Assembly (NCBI GenBank): GCA_020631735.1
Contig: CM036179.1
Location: 21,381,063 to 21,445,062, forward strand
Length of the DNA stretch: 64,000 nt
Source of the DNA: Saccharum officinarum
Taxonomy: Eukaryota; Streptophyta; Magnoliopsida; Poales; Poaceae
Direction of reading: 5' to 3'
Numbering within the stretch: position 1 is the first letter of the stretch; each line of letters starts with the position of its first letter. This document shows positions 1-11,205 of the stretch, piece by piece. Position numbers and translations under genes: made by a program. Below the pieces are notes generated by a model, which was given only the letters and a program-made list of their open reading frames with translations, was not told the origin of the DNA and made no database searches.

Positions 1-61
1 CTTGTTTCCTTTTAGTTGATAGGGATAATACTTTGGTGTTATCTTTTTCTATCTTCTAACA

Positions 62-1132
62 ATGGCAGGATCTTTGACGAACTTCAATGAGTGCGTGTCC
101 AAGGGCGAGCTTACAACGTTCATGACTGAACAACGCAATCTTATGACCGAGCTGACGCGCAATGTGAACAATCTGGTCACCCGCATTGAACAACTCGAGC
201 ACCGCCCTCCACCTCATCGTGCTGATGATGAAGATGCGGATGATTTTGGTGATGAAGATGCGGATGCTGACGGTTATGCCCATCGCCGCCTCAACTTCAA
301 CCGTCGCGGTATGGGAGGTAATATTCAAGGTAATAATGATCCTTTTGCTAAAATTAAATTTAGCCTTCCTCCTTTTGCTGGTAATGTTGATCCAGAGGCT
401 TATTTAGATTGGGAGCTTGCTGTTCAACAAAAATTTGATTCTCATAATGTTCCTGCTGAGCATAGAGTTAGACTTGCTACTAGTGAGTTTACTAATTTTG
501 CTTTATTCTGGTGGAGTGATCTTTGCAATGCTGATAATGCTGCTGTGCCTCAAACTTGAAATGCTTTAAAGCAACATATGAAATCTCATTTTGTTCCTCC
601 TTATTACCAACGTGATTTACGTTTGAAACTACAAACTTTGAAATAAGGTGATAAAGGAGTAGAAGCATACTATCAAGAATTGCTTATTGGTTTAGCCCGT
701 TGTGGTATAAATGAAGATGATAATGATTCTAGTGCTAGATTATTTGGTGGTTTAAACCATGATATACAAAACATACTGGATTATAAAGAATGGCGTAATT
801 TTTCCCAATTGTATCATCTTGCTATTAAGGCAGAACGTGAAGTACAGGGCCGCAAACAACACCAGCCTTTCAGGTCTAACAATGGGAGGAATTTTCAACA
901 GCGTTTAGAGCCGGAGACGCCCAAGATTCCGGTTGCATCACAGCCATCTACACCACCATTTTCTTCCGGGGTAAGTAAATTGTCTAATGTGCAGAAGAAA
1001 GGTGCCACTCCAGGTGCTTCTCCTAGCTCCTCTTCGTCCAGCTCTAAAATCATTTGCCACCGATGCAAAGGCATGGGACATGTCATGAAGGATTGCCCCA
1101 GTCGTCGTGCTTTCATTGCTACCGAGGATTGA
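62..1132 (+). pseudogene. Ty3/gypsy gag, interrupted by stops
   Basis: The frame starts at an ATG at 62 and continues through stops near 557-559 and 643-645 to 1132. The N-terminal part is a coiled, acidic, linker-like region. A retrotransposon gag (capsid) domain follows, with the motifs KIKFSLPPFAG, YLDWE and VRLATSEFTNFA, then a Ser-rich linker and a CCHC zinc knuckle CHRCKGMGHVMKDC near 1053-1095. Capsid and knuckle would assemble the particle and bind its RNA. The second stop (TAA where glutamine is usual in this family) fits a C-to-T change. It cannot make a full-length product. Confidence 0.85.
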
Positions 1133-1312
1133 TATGTAAGTGCTAGTGATGTTGAAGATGATTTAGCCCTTACTGCTAACATTGATATAGATTCCACCGA
1201 GGGCGATCAAGACAAGGAGTTCATCATCATTGACTCCGTGGCTGCTGCCGCAGACTACCCTAGCCTTCTTGTGCAGCGTGTGTTGAGTACACATGTGGGA
1301 CATGAATAAGAG

Positions 1313-2269
1313 ATGACGATCCAACGCCACAATTTATTCCACATGTATTTCATTGTGCAGGGTTGTCGTGTTCTCACTATCATTGATAGCGGAAGTTGCA
1401 ATAACTTGGTGAGTTCAGATTTGGTTGACAAGTTTGGCTTGACCATACGACAACATTCGTATCCATATAAACTTCAATGGTTCAATAATAGTGGTAAGAC
1501 TAAGGTAACTAAATCAGCATGCATTAGCTTTTTCACAGGTTCTTATCATGATACTGCTGATTTTGATGTTGTCCCTATGCAAGCTTGTTCCATTTTGTTA
1601 GGTCGCCCAAGGGAATTTGATAATGATGCTTTACACCATAGTAGAACTAATACATACACTATCATACATAAGGACAAGAACATTACATTGCTACCTTTGT
1701 CTCCTACGGATATTATTAAATATGCTAATGAGATTAGAAATAAACCTCCAACTGACATTGCTAAAAATAATAGGATTAGGTTAAAAGGAGGTACTTTTCT
1801 TGCTACAACTTCTGCTCTTACTGAGTTATGTGAAAATCCTGATGCGCCATGTTATACTATGTTTTGTCAACCTATTATGTCTAGTACATTGCATGCTGTC
1901 ACTAACCTTTTGCAGGAGTTCGCTGATGATGGGATACAGTCGAGGCCGACTCCAATTCTAGAAGGAGAGGATGATGAGGACATCGCCAGGATGGAGTCGA
2001 GGATGACTCCAATTCAAGAAGGGGAGGATGATGAGGACATCGCCACGCTGGACACATCGATGTTATGGTTTTTCCCAAGTTACAATTCGTCTCCAACTCA
2101 GCTGCCACATCACCCTCAGATTCAGCAGACACGTCGTCACTGTTTCGGTCATAACTCTCTCATACGACATCAAAATGGGGTGTTCTTGGATGCGTTGGAA
2201 AGAGGACGACGACGCCGTCATTTTGGATCTGGTCCTAGCTCCAGAAGGTCCGTGGATCATTCTATGTGA
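1313..2269 (+). pseudogene. Ty3/gypsy aspartic protease with pol remnant
   Basis: An open frame of 318 codons, in the same element as the gag upstream. The retropepsin active-site motif reads IIDSGSCNNLVSS, with Ser after Asp-Ser-Gly where Ala/Ser/Thr is usual. The flap-side motif ILLGRP follows. The frame then reaches the linker before RT (about 1899-1931) and jumps to a tandemly duplicated acidic tail (TPILEGEDDEDIA / TPIQEGEDDEDIA) and reads on into the 3' LTR from 2029. The last ~80 codons are therefore LTR sequence, not pol. RT, RNase H and integrase are missing by deletion. Confidence 0.8.
1929..2042 (+). repeat. 57-bp tandem duplication spanning the polypurine tract and LTR start
   Basis: Two copies of about 57 bp. 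Each carries an AGAAGG(A/G)GAGGA purine tract followed by TGATGAGGACATCGCC. The second copy forms the functional-looking PPT/LTR junction at 2028/2029, as judged from the solo LTR ends elsewhere in the window. Confidence 0.7.
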
Positions 2270-2800
2270 CCATGGCAAGGTGCTGCGTCACCTATTTGGG
2301 CCAACTTGGCCATGTATCGTGTTGGGCCTTAAGCCCAAGTTATAGGCGCCCAACCCCTGGCCGTTTCCAACCCTAGGTCGAGTCTTAGACTATAAACACA
2401 ACCGTCACCGCTGTTAGACAATTGGGTTTTGTTTAGAGTTTAGTTTTTCATCGAGAATCCTTTTACTGTGACCCAGGGCCCCTGTTCTTGATCTCTTCCA
2501 CTGTGTCGATTAGTCCTTTGGAACCGAGTTCTTGAACCCTCTATTGATATTCGCATCATTCATATTTGCAATTTTAGATTACATGCTTTTACCTTCTTGC
2601 TTGTGCTCTTCGATTTGCTTGTAGGAAAAGCCTTCTTGGCGAGGTCAATCAAGTTGTGCTTGGTTGATAACCAACGGAGCAGTGGTGTAACGGTTGCAGG
2701 GTTCGAATCGTGTCTAATTTGAAGCCGGATCGCCAACATCGATATCTCCACAAATCAAACTTACTGGTTACCTCTCGAAAGATCGGGCCTATACTCATCA
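2029..2800 (+). mobile_element. 3' LTR of the gypsy element (772 bp)
   Basis: It begins TGATGAGG directly after a purine tract and ends ATACTCATCA. Both ends were set by alignment to the solo LTRs, which have the same termini plus 5-bp target duplications. It contains a plant-type leader around 2390-2480 and a GGGTTCGAATC box near 2698 that resembles a pol III B box but has no properly spaced A box. Confidence 0.8.
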
Positions 2801-3262
2801 ATAGGCTCCACATCGCCCAAGAGCGTCAGTCCCGCAGGGGCCCGCACTACCTTCGAACACTACAGACGTTAAGGTTCGAGTCCTGAAGTCAATCTTTTGA
2901 CACCGGGAAGGGAGCAGATGCACCTCGATGCGACCCATAACCTTGATGGGCCATGCCTGTGGATTCACGTCTCCCATAGCGCCACGACCGGCTGACGACG
3001 CCTGCGTATGGCACTAGTGGCAAACAGGGCCACAACACAGAGCCATCCCCATCGTAATCTATGTCATGACAAGGAGCCATCCTCGTTATCGTCTACACCA
3101 CCAGCGGGACCCGCCCATCGGAGAACGAGGGTGAAGTAGTCCAGGGCCTTTTTCTCCCCTGTTTTTCTCTTTCTTCTTTTCCTCTCTTTCTCTCTCTCTT
3201 TCGTGTACCCCTGGACCTTCCCTTGGCCTATAAAAGGGAAGGCTAGGCGCCCCATGGGGGGG
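2801..3262 (+). mobile_element. LTR-like fragment with TATA box, unclassified
   Basis: No gene. A possible LTR start TGACACCGGG lies at 2898, a CT-rich tract at 3160-3203 and a clear TATA element TATAAAAG at 3229-3236. This is the arrangement of an LTR U3/R region. The sequence stops at the edge of the minisatellite, so the element is a fragment. Family not recognised. Confidence 0.45.
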
Positions 3263-3660
3263 TCTTGAGCCCTTAGGCTTTTTATTAAGCTTCGCTCTCA
3301 CGTATTTTTGGAAGGTCAAAGTCTTGAGCCCTTAGGATTTTTATTTAGCTTTGCCCTCACGTATTTTTTTAGGGTTGAAATCTTGAGCCCTTAGGCTTTT
3401 CATTTAGCTTCACCCTCGTGTATTTTTTGAGGGTCGAAGTCTTGAGCCCGTAGGCTTTTCATTTAGTGTCGCCCTCAAGTGTTTTTGGAGGGTCGAAGTC
3501 TTGAGCCCTTAGACTTTTTATTTAACTTCACCCTCGTGTATTTTTGGAGGATCGAAGTCTTCAGCCCTTAGGCTTTTCATTTAGCTTCGCCCTTGCATAT
3601 TTTTAAGGGTCGAAGTCTTGAGCCTTAAGTTTTTCATTTAGCTTCACCCTTGCGTACCGG
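3263..3660 (+). repeat. 59-bp minisatellite, 7 units (unit A)
   Basis: The motif TCTTGAGCCCTTAGG recurs at 3263, 3322, 3381, 3440, 3499, 3558 and 3616, a period of 59 bp (58 once). Each unit also carries a TTCGCCCTCACGTATTTTT-like block and GAGGGTCGAAG. It marks the left edge of duplicated unit A; unit B starts with the same array at only four units. Confidence 0.92.
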
Positions 3661-4099
3661 CCTACTTGCCGGCCAACACCGACGACGCGGGTAGGCAGCT
3701 GATGTTCTAGGTAGGGGAAGCTGATAGTCTAGCCGCGCTACACCGATTCATGGGCTGGCAGGGCCTTCTTCAATAACAAGTTCTGCCTCGCCGATGCTGC
3801 CGAGGACGTCCGAGGCGGTTCAGCTACATCGTCTTTATGCATGTTCTACTACTACAACCACCACTACGTGTCGTTCGATACCGACGAGGTGACGACGCAA
3901 GCGGGCATAACTGATGTTGCAGCTATGTTGTACCGGCCGACCGACCAGACCATGGATCATTGTCGACGCTACCTACATCTACACCAGTATCACATGCATG
4001 CTACTTGTAGAGCGCAGATATATCAGGAACCTATATTTGTATTTTCATTAAATATAAATAAATATGTGTTCCGTCTCTTTGTTTCTTTTGTGTACTTTA
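3661..4099. other. Intergenic, shared with unit B, no gene seen
   Basis: Moderately GC-rich sequence repeated at about 24215-24657. The frames are open only over short distances and differ between copies (an in-frame stop appears in B), so coding is unlikely. It is probably a remnant of the element that carried the minisatellite. Confidence 0.5.
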
Positions 4100-4462
4100 G
4101 GGCGCGTTTGGTTGCCCTGACAAAGGCCCGCCAGGCTCCATGGATGCGAGCGAGCGCTGTTTGGATGCCTGTGCGCGGCCACGGGCCTGGCCCGACGCAT
4201 GCAGCGAGCCCTCCGGAGTCTGGCTCCCGGGAGTCCGTTTCTGCCTGGCCTAGCTGGCGCGGGCGCAGCGCGTGTATCCGCGTGAGAGAGCGCATGCACG
4301 AGGCAAGGAGGGAGCAGGCCAACCAATCGCTATCTCTGTATAGCCTGGCTGGATGAAACCGGTTAACCAATCAAGCTCGCATGCATGCGTCCGGCCTGGC
4401 CAACCGTGGCCTGGCTCCCTTCGTGCGAGCCAATTCGGCAGCGAAGCGAACCAAACGCCCCC
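4100..4462. mobile_element. PIF/Harbinger (Tourist-like) MITE, 363 bp, unit A only
   Basis: The ends are GGGCGCGTTTGGTT and, inverted, GGGGGCGTTTGGTT, flanked by the 3-bp direct repeat TTA (4097-4099 and 4463-4465). Unit B has one TTA and no insert at the matching place (around 24655), so both filled and empty site are visible. The interior is GC-rich and has no transposase. Confidence 0.88.
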
Positions 4463-4465
4463 TTA

Positions 4466-5422
4466 GCATACTGGCACGCTCCATGTTTTTTTTTATTAGA
4501 TGCACAGAGAGATTCTCAGTGACTTTTCTGTCCAAATACCCTTAGGGCTCTAATTCAAGTAGAGGACTAAGTTCCTGAGGTGCAAGGCCTTCTGTTCTCT
4601 GCAGTTGGTCGTACAAGATACTTCTTCTATGTTCCTTGGCCAAAAAAAAATCTGTTTACTTTTAGGAATAGTTGACATGGGAGGCAATTGAATTTGATGG
4701 CCTGCCATGCTTACCTTCTGAGCTTTGGTAATCATTGTGACGATAATAGAGCTCTTCTTCAATACAAGCATTAAAAAGAACAAGTTACCTATCATTATAT
4801 TTTATCTTTACTTTTTTTCATATGGCCTACCAATAACATTAAAATCTCCATCAATTAAAAGTGGTTTGTCATTAAAATTGCACAAAGCGCAACACTGGAT
4901 TGTCGTTCCTAATAAATCGGCCGTTGCCGTTGTTTAAAGTCGATGGTTCGGTACCTGGGTCGCCGTCCGGTCATGCTTTGCCGGCCGCATCGATCAAAAG
5001 CTCTCCTACGACGACGCATGGTATAGGGTCAGCGTCAAGCTACACGCACCGTCGTAGTCCGTGGCTGATGATCATGCATTCTCCGCGGAAAACGACCATG
5101 CACTGGATCACTCTTCTCTTGGCTCTCGAGTCGAATATAGGGTCATCATGGGTTGATAATTTGGAGTTGGCCTAGCTAGCCTACACCTTTTTTTTTTCCG
5201 TGGGCAGGAAAACACATTTGAGATGGAAGGAGGATAATTTTGGTGCCACTAAATTTTAGGCGTTGGATAGATTATTGTTGGAGTTTCTTTTCGTATAAAC
5301 CTTATTTTTTTACTATAGGATGTTAAATATGGACACTCATGGAGATAGTTGTATCTAAAGCAACAATTTACCACCGCCTGATTGAGCAGCAATTTTTTTT
5401 AGCGTCCTAGCCACTGTTAACA
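4466..5422. other. Intergenic, shared with unit B, no gene seen
   Basis: This stretch is almost identical to about 24658-25616. Short open frames exist in both copies (for example 4900-5175), but they have no recognisable domain and no splice context. I see no promoter, RNA gene or intact element. Confidence 0.5.
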
Positions 5423-5581
5423 CTCCTTCAATCACCAAAAATGTCATTCTAAAACCTATACTATGAAAATATATTTCATGATAAATATAATAACACTAAG
5501 TTAATACTATAAATACCATTTCTTTTTTTTAATAAACTTAGTCAAATGTAAGATGGTTCGAAACTAGAATGACATTCTTTT
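5423..5581. mobile_element. Decayed Stowaway-like MITE (unit A)
   Basis: It starts CTCC(T/C)TCAATCACCAAAAATG and ends with an inverted AATGTCATTCTA / TAGAATGACATT pair around an AT-rich core. The termini are eroded compared with an intact Stowaway. The same element lies at about 25617-25775 in unit B. Confidence 0.55.
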
Positions 5582-6049
5582 GGGGCAGATGAGAGCGAGC
5601 AATTGCCACTCGAAGATTGTCATACTGCATAAACATTTTCGTTTTCCAAATGTATCTACTTGAAAGGGCACCTCATGAACAAGTACGATCAACATACAGC
5701 TCCAAAAAAAAGTACCATCGACATACAGATTAGGACAGTAAATTATTACAGGGGAGAAAACTAAACAACTGAAGAAATTTCCCAATCATAGTTTCCAGTA
5801 ATTTCCACGCTAATACACCACAAAAAGTGAACATTCAAGCACCTACAGTCCAACCAGTTAGTCTAAAGATCAAAATTTCAGTATGAGTTCCCTGCACTTT
5901 CGATTGACCAGAACATCCTAGAATCGAACGGCCTCCTACATAGTGAAAGACAGGGAAAAAAATTTATTGGTATTACCTGTGTGCAACAACCGTGCTGCCA
6001 TATACTATACTTGGATGCGAAAAATGCAAGGAGCTTCTTTCAGTGGATG

Positions 6050-9000
6050 TCAATGCTGGATCTGCTTTAGCTTTTCTTCTTGGTTTTCATAATCTTCAAG
6101 CCTCTTCAACCACCGCAAACCGAGATCACAGCCTGCCTCAGCTGCAATTTGAAACTGTTCTTTTGCTAGCTTTATTGGATCCTGCTGCAGGGTCCTTTTC
6201 CGCATTTTCCCAGTTGATGGACTCTTGCCTGAGTTGAATCTCGTAATCACTTCAGGTATTTCAGCACCTGAAAACAATTGCAATGTTTGGTGGAACGAAT
6301 AATTAATTTGCAATAAGATGTTACATGCTTTAGAATGCCAAAAATAACCAATATTCCACAATCAATGATGCAATAATGTGTAACTAAGTTACCCAGACAC
6401 TATAGTTATCCCACAAACCTTTCAGAAGCAAGGATCCATATGCGACAGCAGCACCAGCATGTCCCTGGTGATCAAGTTATGTATAAGTATGATAAACTGA
6501 ACTTTGAGCATGTAATTCATATCATACTATCGATTATTTAGTTTTGTTGGAAAAAGTTGACACCTTTTCTGAAGCTCTATGAAAACACCACAGCGCGGAA
6601 GCTATATCTCTCTTAACACAGTCCCCAGTTAGATATACAGCACCGAGAAGATATAAAGCACCAGGGTGCAGCTGCAATCAAGGACTCAGGTCAAAATAAA
6701 ATAGCCCTGACAAATGGCACATCAGAAAGCACAGGATCAGCATCCTGGTAAGCACCATACTGCATACCTGATCAACAGCTTGCTCAATGTAATGGAAAGC
6801 CTGTTGATCTGACTGAACATAGTCATTCTACAAGAGCAACAGAGACAAACCATCAATTAAAATGAACACAAATTCTATGAATATCAAATGTCCATTGCCT
6901 AACAAAAAAACTAGGTGATTCAACCCAATGAGCGGAAGGGACAAAGAGTATGAACTGTGAAAACCTCAATTCTTAGTCGACATCCAAGTTCATACTGTGC
7001 ATCTGGATCACCCATATTTGCAGCTTCAACCAACAAAGCAGCACCACTGCACACATGAAAAGAGAGCAGATTTTAATTCACCTGGAATTCAATTGAGTCC
7101 ACATCATGTATCGTGAGATGGCAGCAACAAAAACAAGTATTTTTGTGGCCTAATCATGTGAGCAGATTTTAAGATGATCCAGCTTCAGCCCCTTCTCTTC
7201 CAATTTTTTTATGTCGAGTTGCTAATCCCAATGCATTTGTCTCCCAGTGTAATTCAATATTTTAATTGAATGCTGAGGTAGCAAATTTGAAGCGACTAAA
7301 TGGTGCATAATACTATTCTTTGCGTGCTCAACAGAAATATATTGTTCGCAGCAGTGACCTCCAACAGAAAAATCTCAACCACTTCAAACAGACTACACAA
7401 TAGTGAATGGTGATTACTGATTACTATTGAGGTTTATCACAGCTTGTGGGTTACTAATGAGATTTCAACCACTAACTATTTCTCTAATGCTACCCTATAG
7501 CTTATAACCATTGATCAAGATCCTTAGGCATAGTTGCATCACAGTACAAAACTCTGCACTTCTATACACTAAACTTTCAATTGTAGTGACACTTTTTGGA
7601 TGGAAATAGGAGGACACAAATAGTTGTCTAGCATAAAACATGTGCTGCTCAGCATACTAGCTTTTTTTTTGAACCGGGGAGCTTTGCTCCTCATTCCCAT
7701 GCACTGTGCACGGCAATACGGTGGGACGCGGGATCGAACCCGGGTGGCCCAGCTACGGCTTCGTGCTGCTAGCCACTCCAAACGTTCGTCCGCTCCCGCT
7801 CAGCATACTAGCTATATTGATAACAAAATCAGTATGTGAATGCGTGGCTTAAACAAATTGTGTGGCCTAAAAATGAATTTGACTAATTATAACACAGTGT
7901 TATATTTTGAAATAGACTTATAAGATTGATAAATATGAAAGTCTTGTTAACTCTGATAGATATTAGGCAAATATGAATCAGTTGCCAACTCTGCTAGCTA
8001 ATTCACAACCCTAGAAACGTAATATGGTAACATATTTATCATCTAAATGATACATAGTGGTATCATATGGCAGAAAACATATGACGAGCAGCATGCCTGC
8101 TAATGTAGGATGCATAATCAATATCAAGTTTCTGAAACCATAACACTGATAATTGTTCTACTGTGCGCCCATCAATGGTTTAGGACTCAATCAACTTAAA
8201 AGAAATATGTACAAGACTTGTCAAAACAACACAAGCATTGATGAAACTATTTTCGTGCATTTCCATGTTCCTGGAAGCAACAGAACAGAACAGAACATAG
8301 CAGCAACATAGTTTATATGACTACAAATCAACACTAAATTAGAATTACAAGAAGTAAAGTTACTCACACGGCCTTACAAGCTCCAGGAACATGATACTTG
8401 AAATGCATTTTGCCCAGCCAATACCTCGCATGTGTATTATCATTGTCAATCTCCAAAGCCAGCTCAAAGTTTTCCTTAGCACCCTTTACACACGAAGAAA
8501 GTTTTGTAAAACAAGATGCTAAACCCATTAGTTAAAAAAGAATGAGTGTCAAGCGGGAGGCCATGAGAGGTACAATTTAGAAGGTTAAGCTGGTTAAAGA
8601 ACAAGGTCAATGTGATGTAGTGGAATATCTCCACTCCACAACTCCAACTGATTAATTCACGGAGTATCTAGAGAACTCGTTACCCCAAGTTCTCTGCCAA
8701 TGCTGGAGATATCACAAATTTCACCTAATAGGCTAAAATCAGTGAACCTTTTTCTGTGGATTTGGTGCTCCCTCATCTTATTGTGGAGAAATGGGGGCAG
8801 AAAGGAAGATAAACCCTAAGCCGTACCCTTATAAGCGGGATGAGGCGCTTGTCGTTGCGGTCGGCGTAGTCGATGACGCGGTCGACCTCCTGGAGCGCAC
8901 TCCATCCCTTGGCCACCAGCTCCATCGCCTTCTTGTTCCTGTCGTGCATCCACCTCTGCAACCAGACACCAAAACAAGAAATAAACAGCATCGGCATTTC

Positions 9001-9177
9001 TGGTCGTCACCAGCGCCACCAGTATAAAACATGGCGATCATCAGATGAGATCCACCCACGGCCCACTCGACGCGCCCTAACCTGTGGGTTCAGTGCGGCG
9101 GCGAGCAGGCTGGCGCGCATGGAAGAAGACGAAGACGAGGCGGCGGCGGACAGCCGACGCGCCGACGCCGCGAGCAT
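6050..9177 (-). CDS. Sel1-repeat (TPR-like) protein, 8 exons, 284 aa, copy A
   Basis: Exons on the minus strand: 9177-9082, 8955-8827, 8483-8368, 7046-6965, 6827-6768, 6671-6564, 6464-6419, 6267-6050. All introns are GT-AG and the phases join without a break (855 nt with stop). The first 32 residues are Ala/Ser/Arg-rich ([10 protein letters not shown]...) and look like an organelle transit peptide, mitochondrial or plastid. Sel1/TPR-like helical pairs follow: [33 protein letters not shown] and [14 protein letters not shown], then a charged C-terminus ending QIQH. Sel1 repeats are protein-interaction scaffolds; no enzyme motif is present. The start was chosen because upstream codons run back without a conserved Met. 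A minus-strand AATAAA lies at 5968-5963. Intron 3 (7047-8367) carries a SINE. The specific role is unknown. Confidence 0.85.
7663..7797 (-). mobile_element. tRNA-derived SINE in Sel1-gene intron, unit A
   Basis: Read on the minus strand it has a pol III A-box-like TGGCTAGCAGCA, a perfect B box GGTTCGATCCC and a 3' hairpin GGAGCAAAGCTCC before a short poly(A) (the T run at 7662-7670). The target-site duplication is GCTCAGCATACTAGCT, at 7647-7662 and 7798-7813. It has the same orientation as the host gene. Unit B carries a deleted relic at the same place, so insertion preceded the A/B duplication. Confidence 0.9.
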
Positions 9178-9966
9178 GACGGCGTGTTGGCCGAGGAGAG
9201 CGGCGCAGAGGCCTAGGCGCGGGCTACAGCTGGTGCTCTGGCGGCGACGCCACCCCGCACTCCCGGCGTCTTCGTCTTCTACCAGCGGCTGCGGCCGAGG
9301 GGAACGTGGAAGCAGTGGCGGCCGCTCAGGCCGTCGACAGCCCGAGTCGCTGACCGGTGGCCCCGCTTGAAACTTCGAAGCCACAAGCTCGCCGGATTCA
9401 TGGGCCGGGCTGTGCTTACTCGAGAGTCGAGACCCGAAATTGTACCATGACACGGGACCGGGGGTTATGCGGACCCTGATTCCCCATCGAGCTCCAAAAT
9501 TTTATTATCTTGCCTCTCAACTTTCGAAAATCTTTAAACTATCTCCCTTCTAGAAGTGGTTTCAAGGCAATTTCATCTTTTTGAGCTAAAAAATGTCGCA
9601 AATACCTTATAAGATTTTTAAACCACGAAAAATGAAAGTTTCTAAAAAAATCTGCGAAAATGGGATATTGAGACACGGAAGACCCAAATAAAATATTGAG
9701 CTTGTGAAAAATATCTCCAAAAGCTTTTAAAAGTTATAATTAACTCAAGGGCTAGAAAATCTAAAAAAAATCTTAAACATTCTAGTGGATGTCTAAGGGC
9801 ATTCCAAATCTTTTCATAACAAAAGTGTGAGTTGCAACCAACGTTAATGCACTCATGCTGGTTGCATCTTATGTTTTTGTTGTGACAAGTTTTTAAAACA
9901 TATCTATATATTGATAAAACGTCTTGAGAATTTTCCAAATTTTTGGATGTTTTTCCATTTTTTTCT
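9178..9966. other. 5' flank of the Sel1 gene and AT-rich spacer
   Basis: The first ~250 bp are GC-rich and would hold the 5' UTR and promoter of the minus-strand Sel1 gene; I could not pick a convincing TATA box. From about 9490 the sequence is AT-rich with no gene. It is repeated in units B (29032-29819) and C (41176-41960). Confidence 0.5.
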
Positions 9967-10255
9967 AAACCTAAATCTATTCTTAGAAGCTTTCGTAAAT
10001 AATTTTAAGAGCTTTAAATATTTTATTTGGGTTTATTGTATCCTAATCTATCTCTAAGATTTTTCACAAATTTTTTAAGAAGCTTAAAGACATTTTATTT
10101 GATTTTGTCGTGTCCTAATCTATCTCTTTTCCAAATTAAAACATGTCTTGGCTTTTTAAGATACATAGTTTTTATTATGTACTTAGATATACACTATGTC
10201 TAGATATATAGTAAAATTGATGTATCTAGTAAAGCCAAAACATCTTATAGTTTGA
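9967..10255. repeat. AT-rich 72-bp tandem repeat followed by Stowaway-type core
   Basis: TCCTAATCTATCTCT recurs with a spacing of 72 bp (10041 and 10113), with related flanks. At 10131-10255 an inverted-repeat core (AAAACATGTCTTGGCTTTTTA against TAAAGCCAAAACATCTTATAG) matches the interior of common grass Stowaway MITEs but lacks clean ends. The same block recurs at about 29820-30108 and 41961-42249. Confidence 0.6.
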
Positions 10256-10400
10256 AACAAAAGGGTTATCTTTTATGAGTGAGATTTTGAAAATGATTAA
10301 AGGAACCCAACAAATATACTCCCAACTTTTTTAGCCACTTGGAAAGCTTATTGATTTACCAATGGTTTTTATGGAACTATTGGAGATGCTCTTATACAAT

Positions 10401-11205
10401 TGATGTATACTGGCCCGATCTTCCGAGAGGTAACCGATAAGTTCGACTTGTGGAGATCTCGACGTTGGCGATCCGGCTTCAAATCAGACACGATTCGAAC
10501 CCTGCAACCGTTACACCACTGCTCCGTTGGTTATCAACCAAGCACAACTTGATTGACCTCGCCAAGAAGGCTTTTCCTGCAAGCGAATCGAAGAGCACAA
10601 GCAAGAAGGTAAAAACACGCAATCTGAAATTGCAATTATGAATGATGCGATTATCAATATAGGGTTCAAGAACTCGGTTCCAAAGGACTAATCGACACAA
10701 TAGAGGAGATCAAGAACAGGGGCCCTGGATCACTGTAAAAGGATTTGTCACCACAGTTACAATGAACGATTCAGTTTCTCGATGGAAAACTAAACTCTAA
10801 ACAAAACCCAATTTTTCTAATAGCGGCGATGGCTGTATTTATAGTCTAAGACTCGACCTAGGGTTGGGAACGGCCAGGGGTTGGGCGTCCACAACTTGGG
10901 CTTAAGGCCTGACATGATACATGGCCAAGTTGGCCCAAATAGGTGACGCAGCACCTTGACGTGGTCACACAGAATGATCCATGGACCTTCTGGAGCTGAA
11001 ACCAGATCCAAAACGACGGCGTCGTCGTCCCCTTTCCAACGCATCCAAGAACGCCCCGTTTTGATGTCGTATGAAAGAGTTATGACCAAAACAGTGATGA
11101 CGTGTCTGCTGAATCCGAGGGTGGCGTGGTAGCTGAGTTGGGGACAAATTGCAACTTGGAAAAGACCATAACATCGGTGTATCCAGCGTGGCGATGTCCT
11201 CATCA
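10401..11205 (-). mobile_element. Solo LTR, gypsy family of 1-2800, unit A (805 bp)
   Basis: The ends are TGATG...CATCA and are flanked by the 5-bp direct repeat ACAAT (10396-10400 and 11206-11210). The interior matches the inverted 3' LTR at 2029-2800. Perfect LTR termini with a target duplication and no internal region are the mark of LTR-LTR recombination. It lies between the Sel1 and F-box genes. Confidence 0.9.

Larger units (their letters stand above)
1..2800 (+). mobile_element. Ty3/gypsy LTR retrotransposon, gag-protease only, left end outside window
   Basis: Internal region plus 3' LTR of a gypsy-type element. In order it holds a gag with a zinc knuckle, an aspartic protease, a short linker, a polypurine tract (about 2016-2028) and the 3' LTR (2029-2800). 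Reverse transcriptase, RNase H and integrase are absent: the reading frame passes from the segment that normally precedes RT (VTNLLQEFADD, about 1899-1931) straight into an acidic C-terminal tail ending EGEDDEDI. Several in-frame stops show it is dead. The solo LTRs at 10401, 30254 and 42395 belong to the same family, in the opposite orientation. Confidence 0.85.

Noticed and set aside
2650..2715. tRNA-like boxes (AGTGG..., GGGTTCGAATC) in the gypsy LTR
   Set aside because: The A-like and B-like boxes are only about 20 bp apart, with no room for an anticodon arm, and the stretch lies wholly within the LTR in all copies.
4900..5175. 91-codon frame identical in units A and B (25093-25368)
   Set aside because: No domain, no splice or promoter context, and identity is expected between recent duplicates.
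9007..9453. Upstream extension of the Sel1 first exon to an ATG near 9453
   Set aside because: It would add a long Pro/Arg-rich stretch with no conservation pattern; the ATG at 9177 gives a normal transit-peptide-like start and the frame reads into intron 1 if not spliced.
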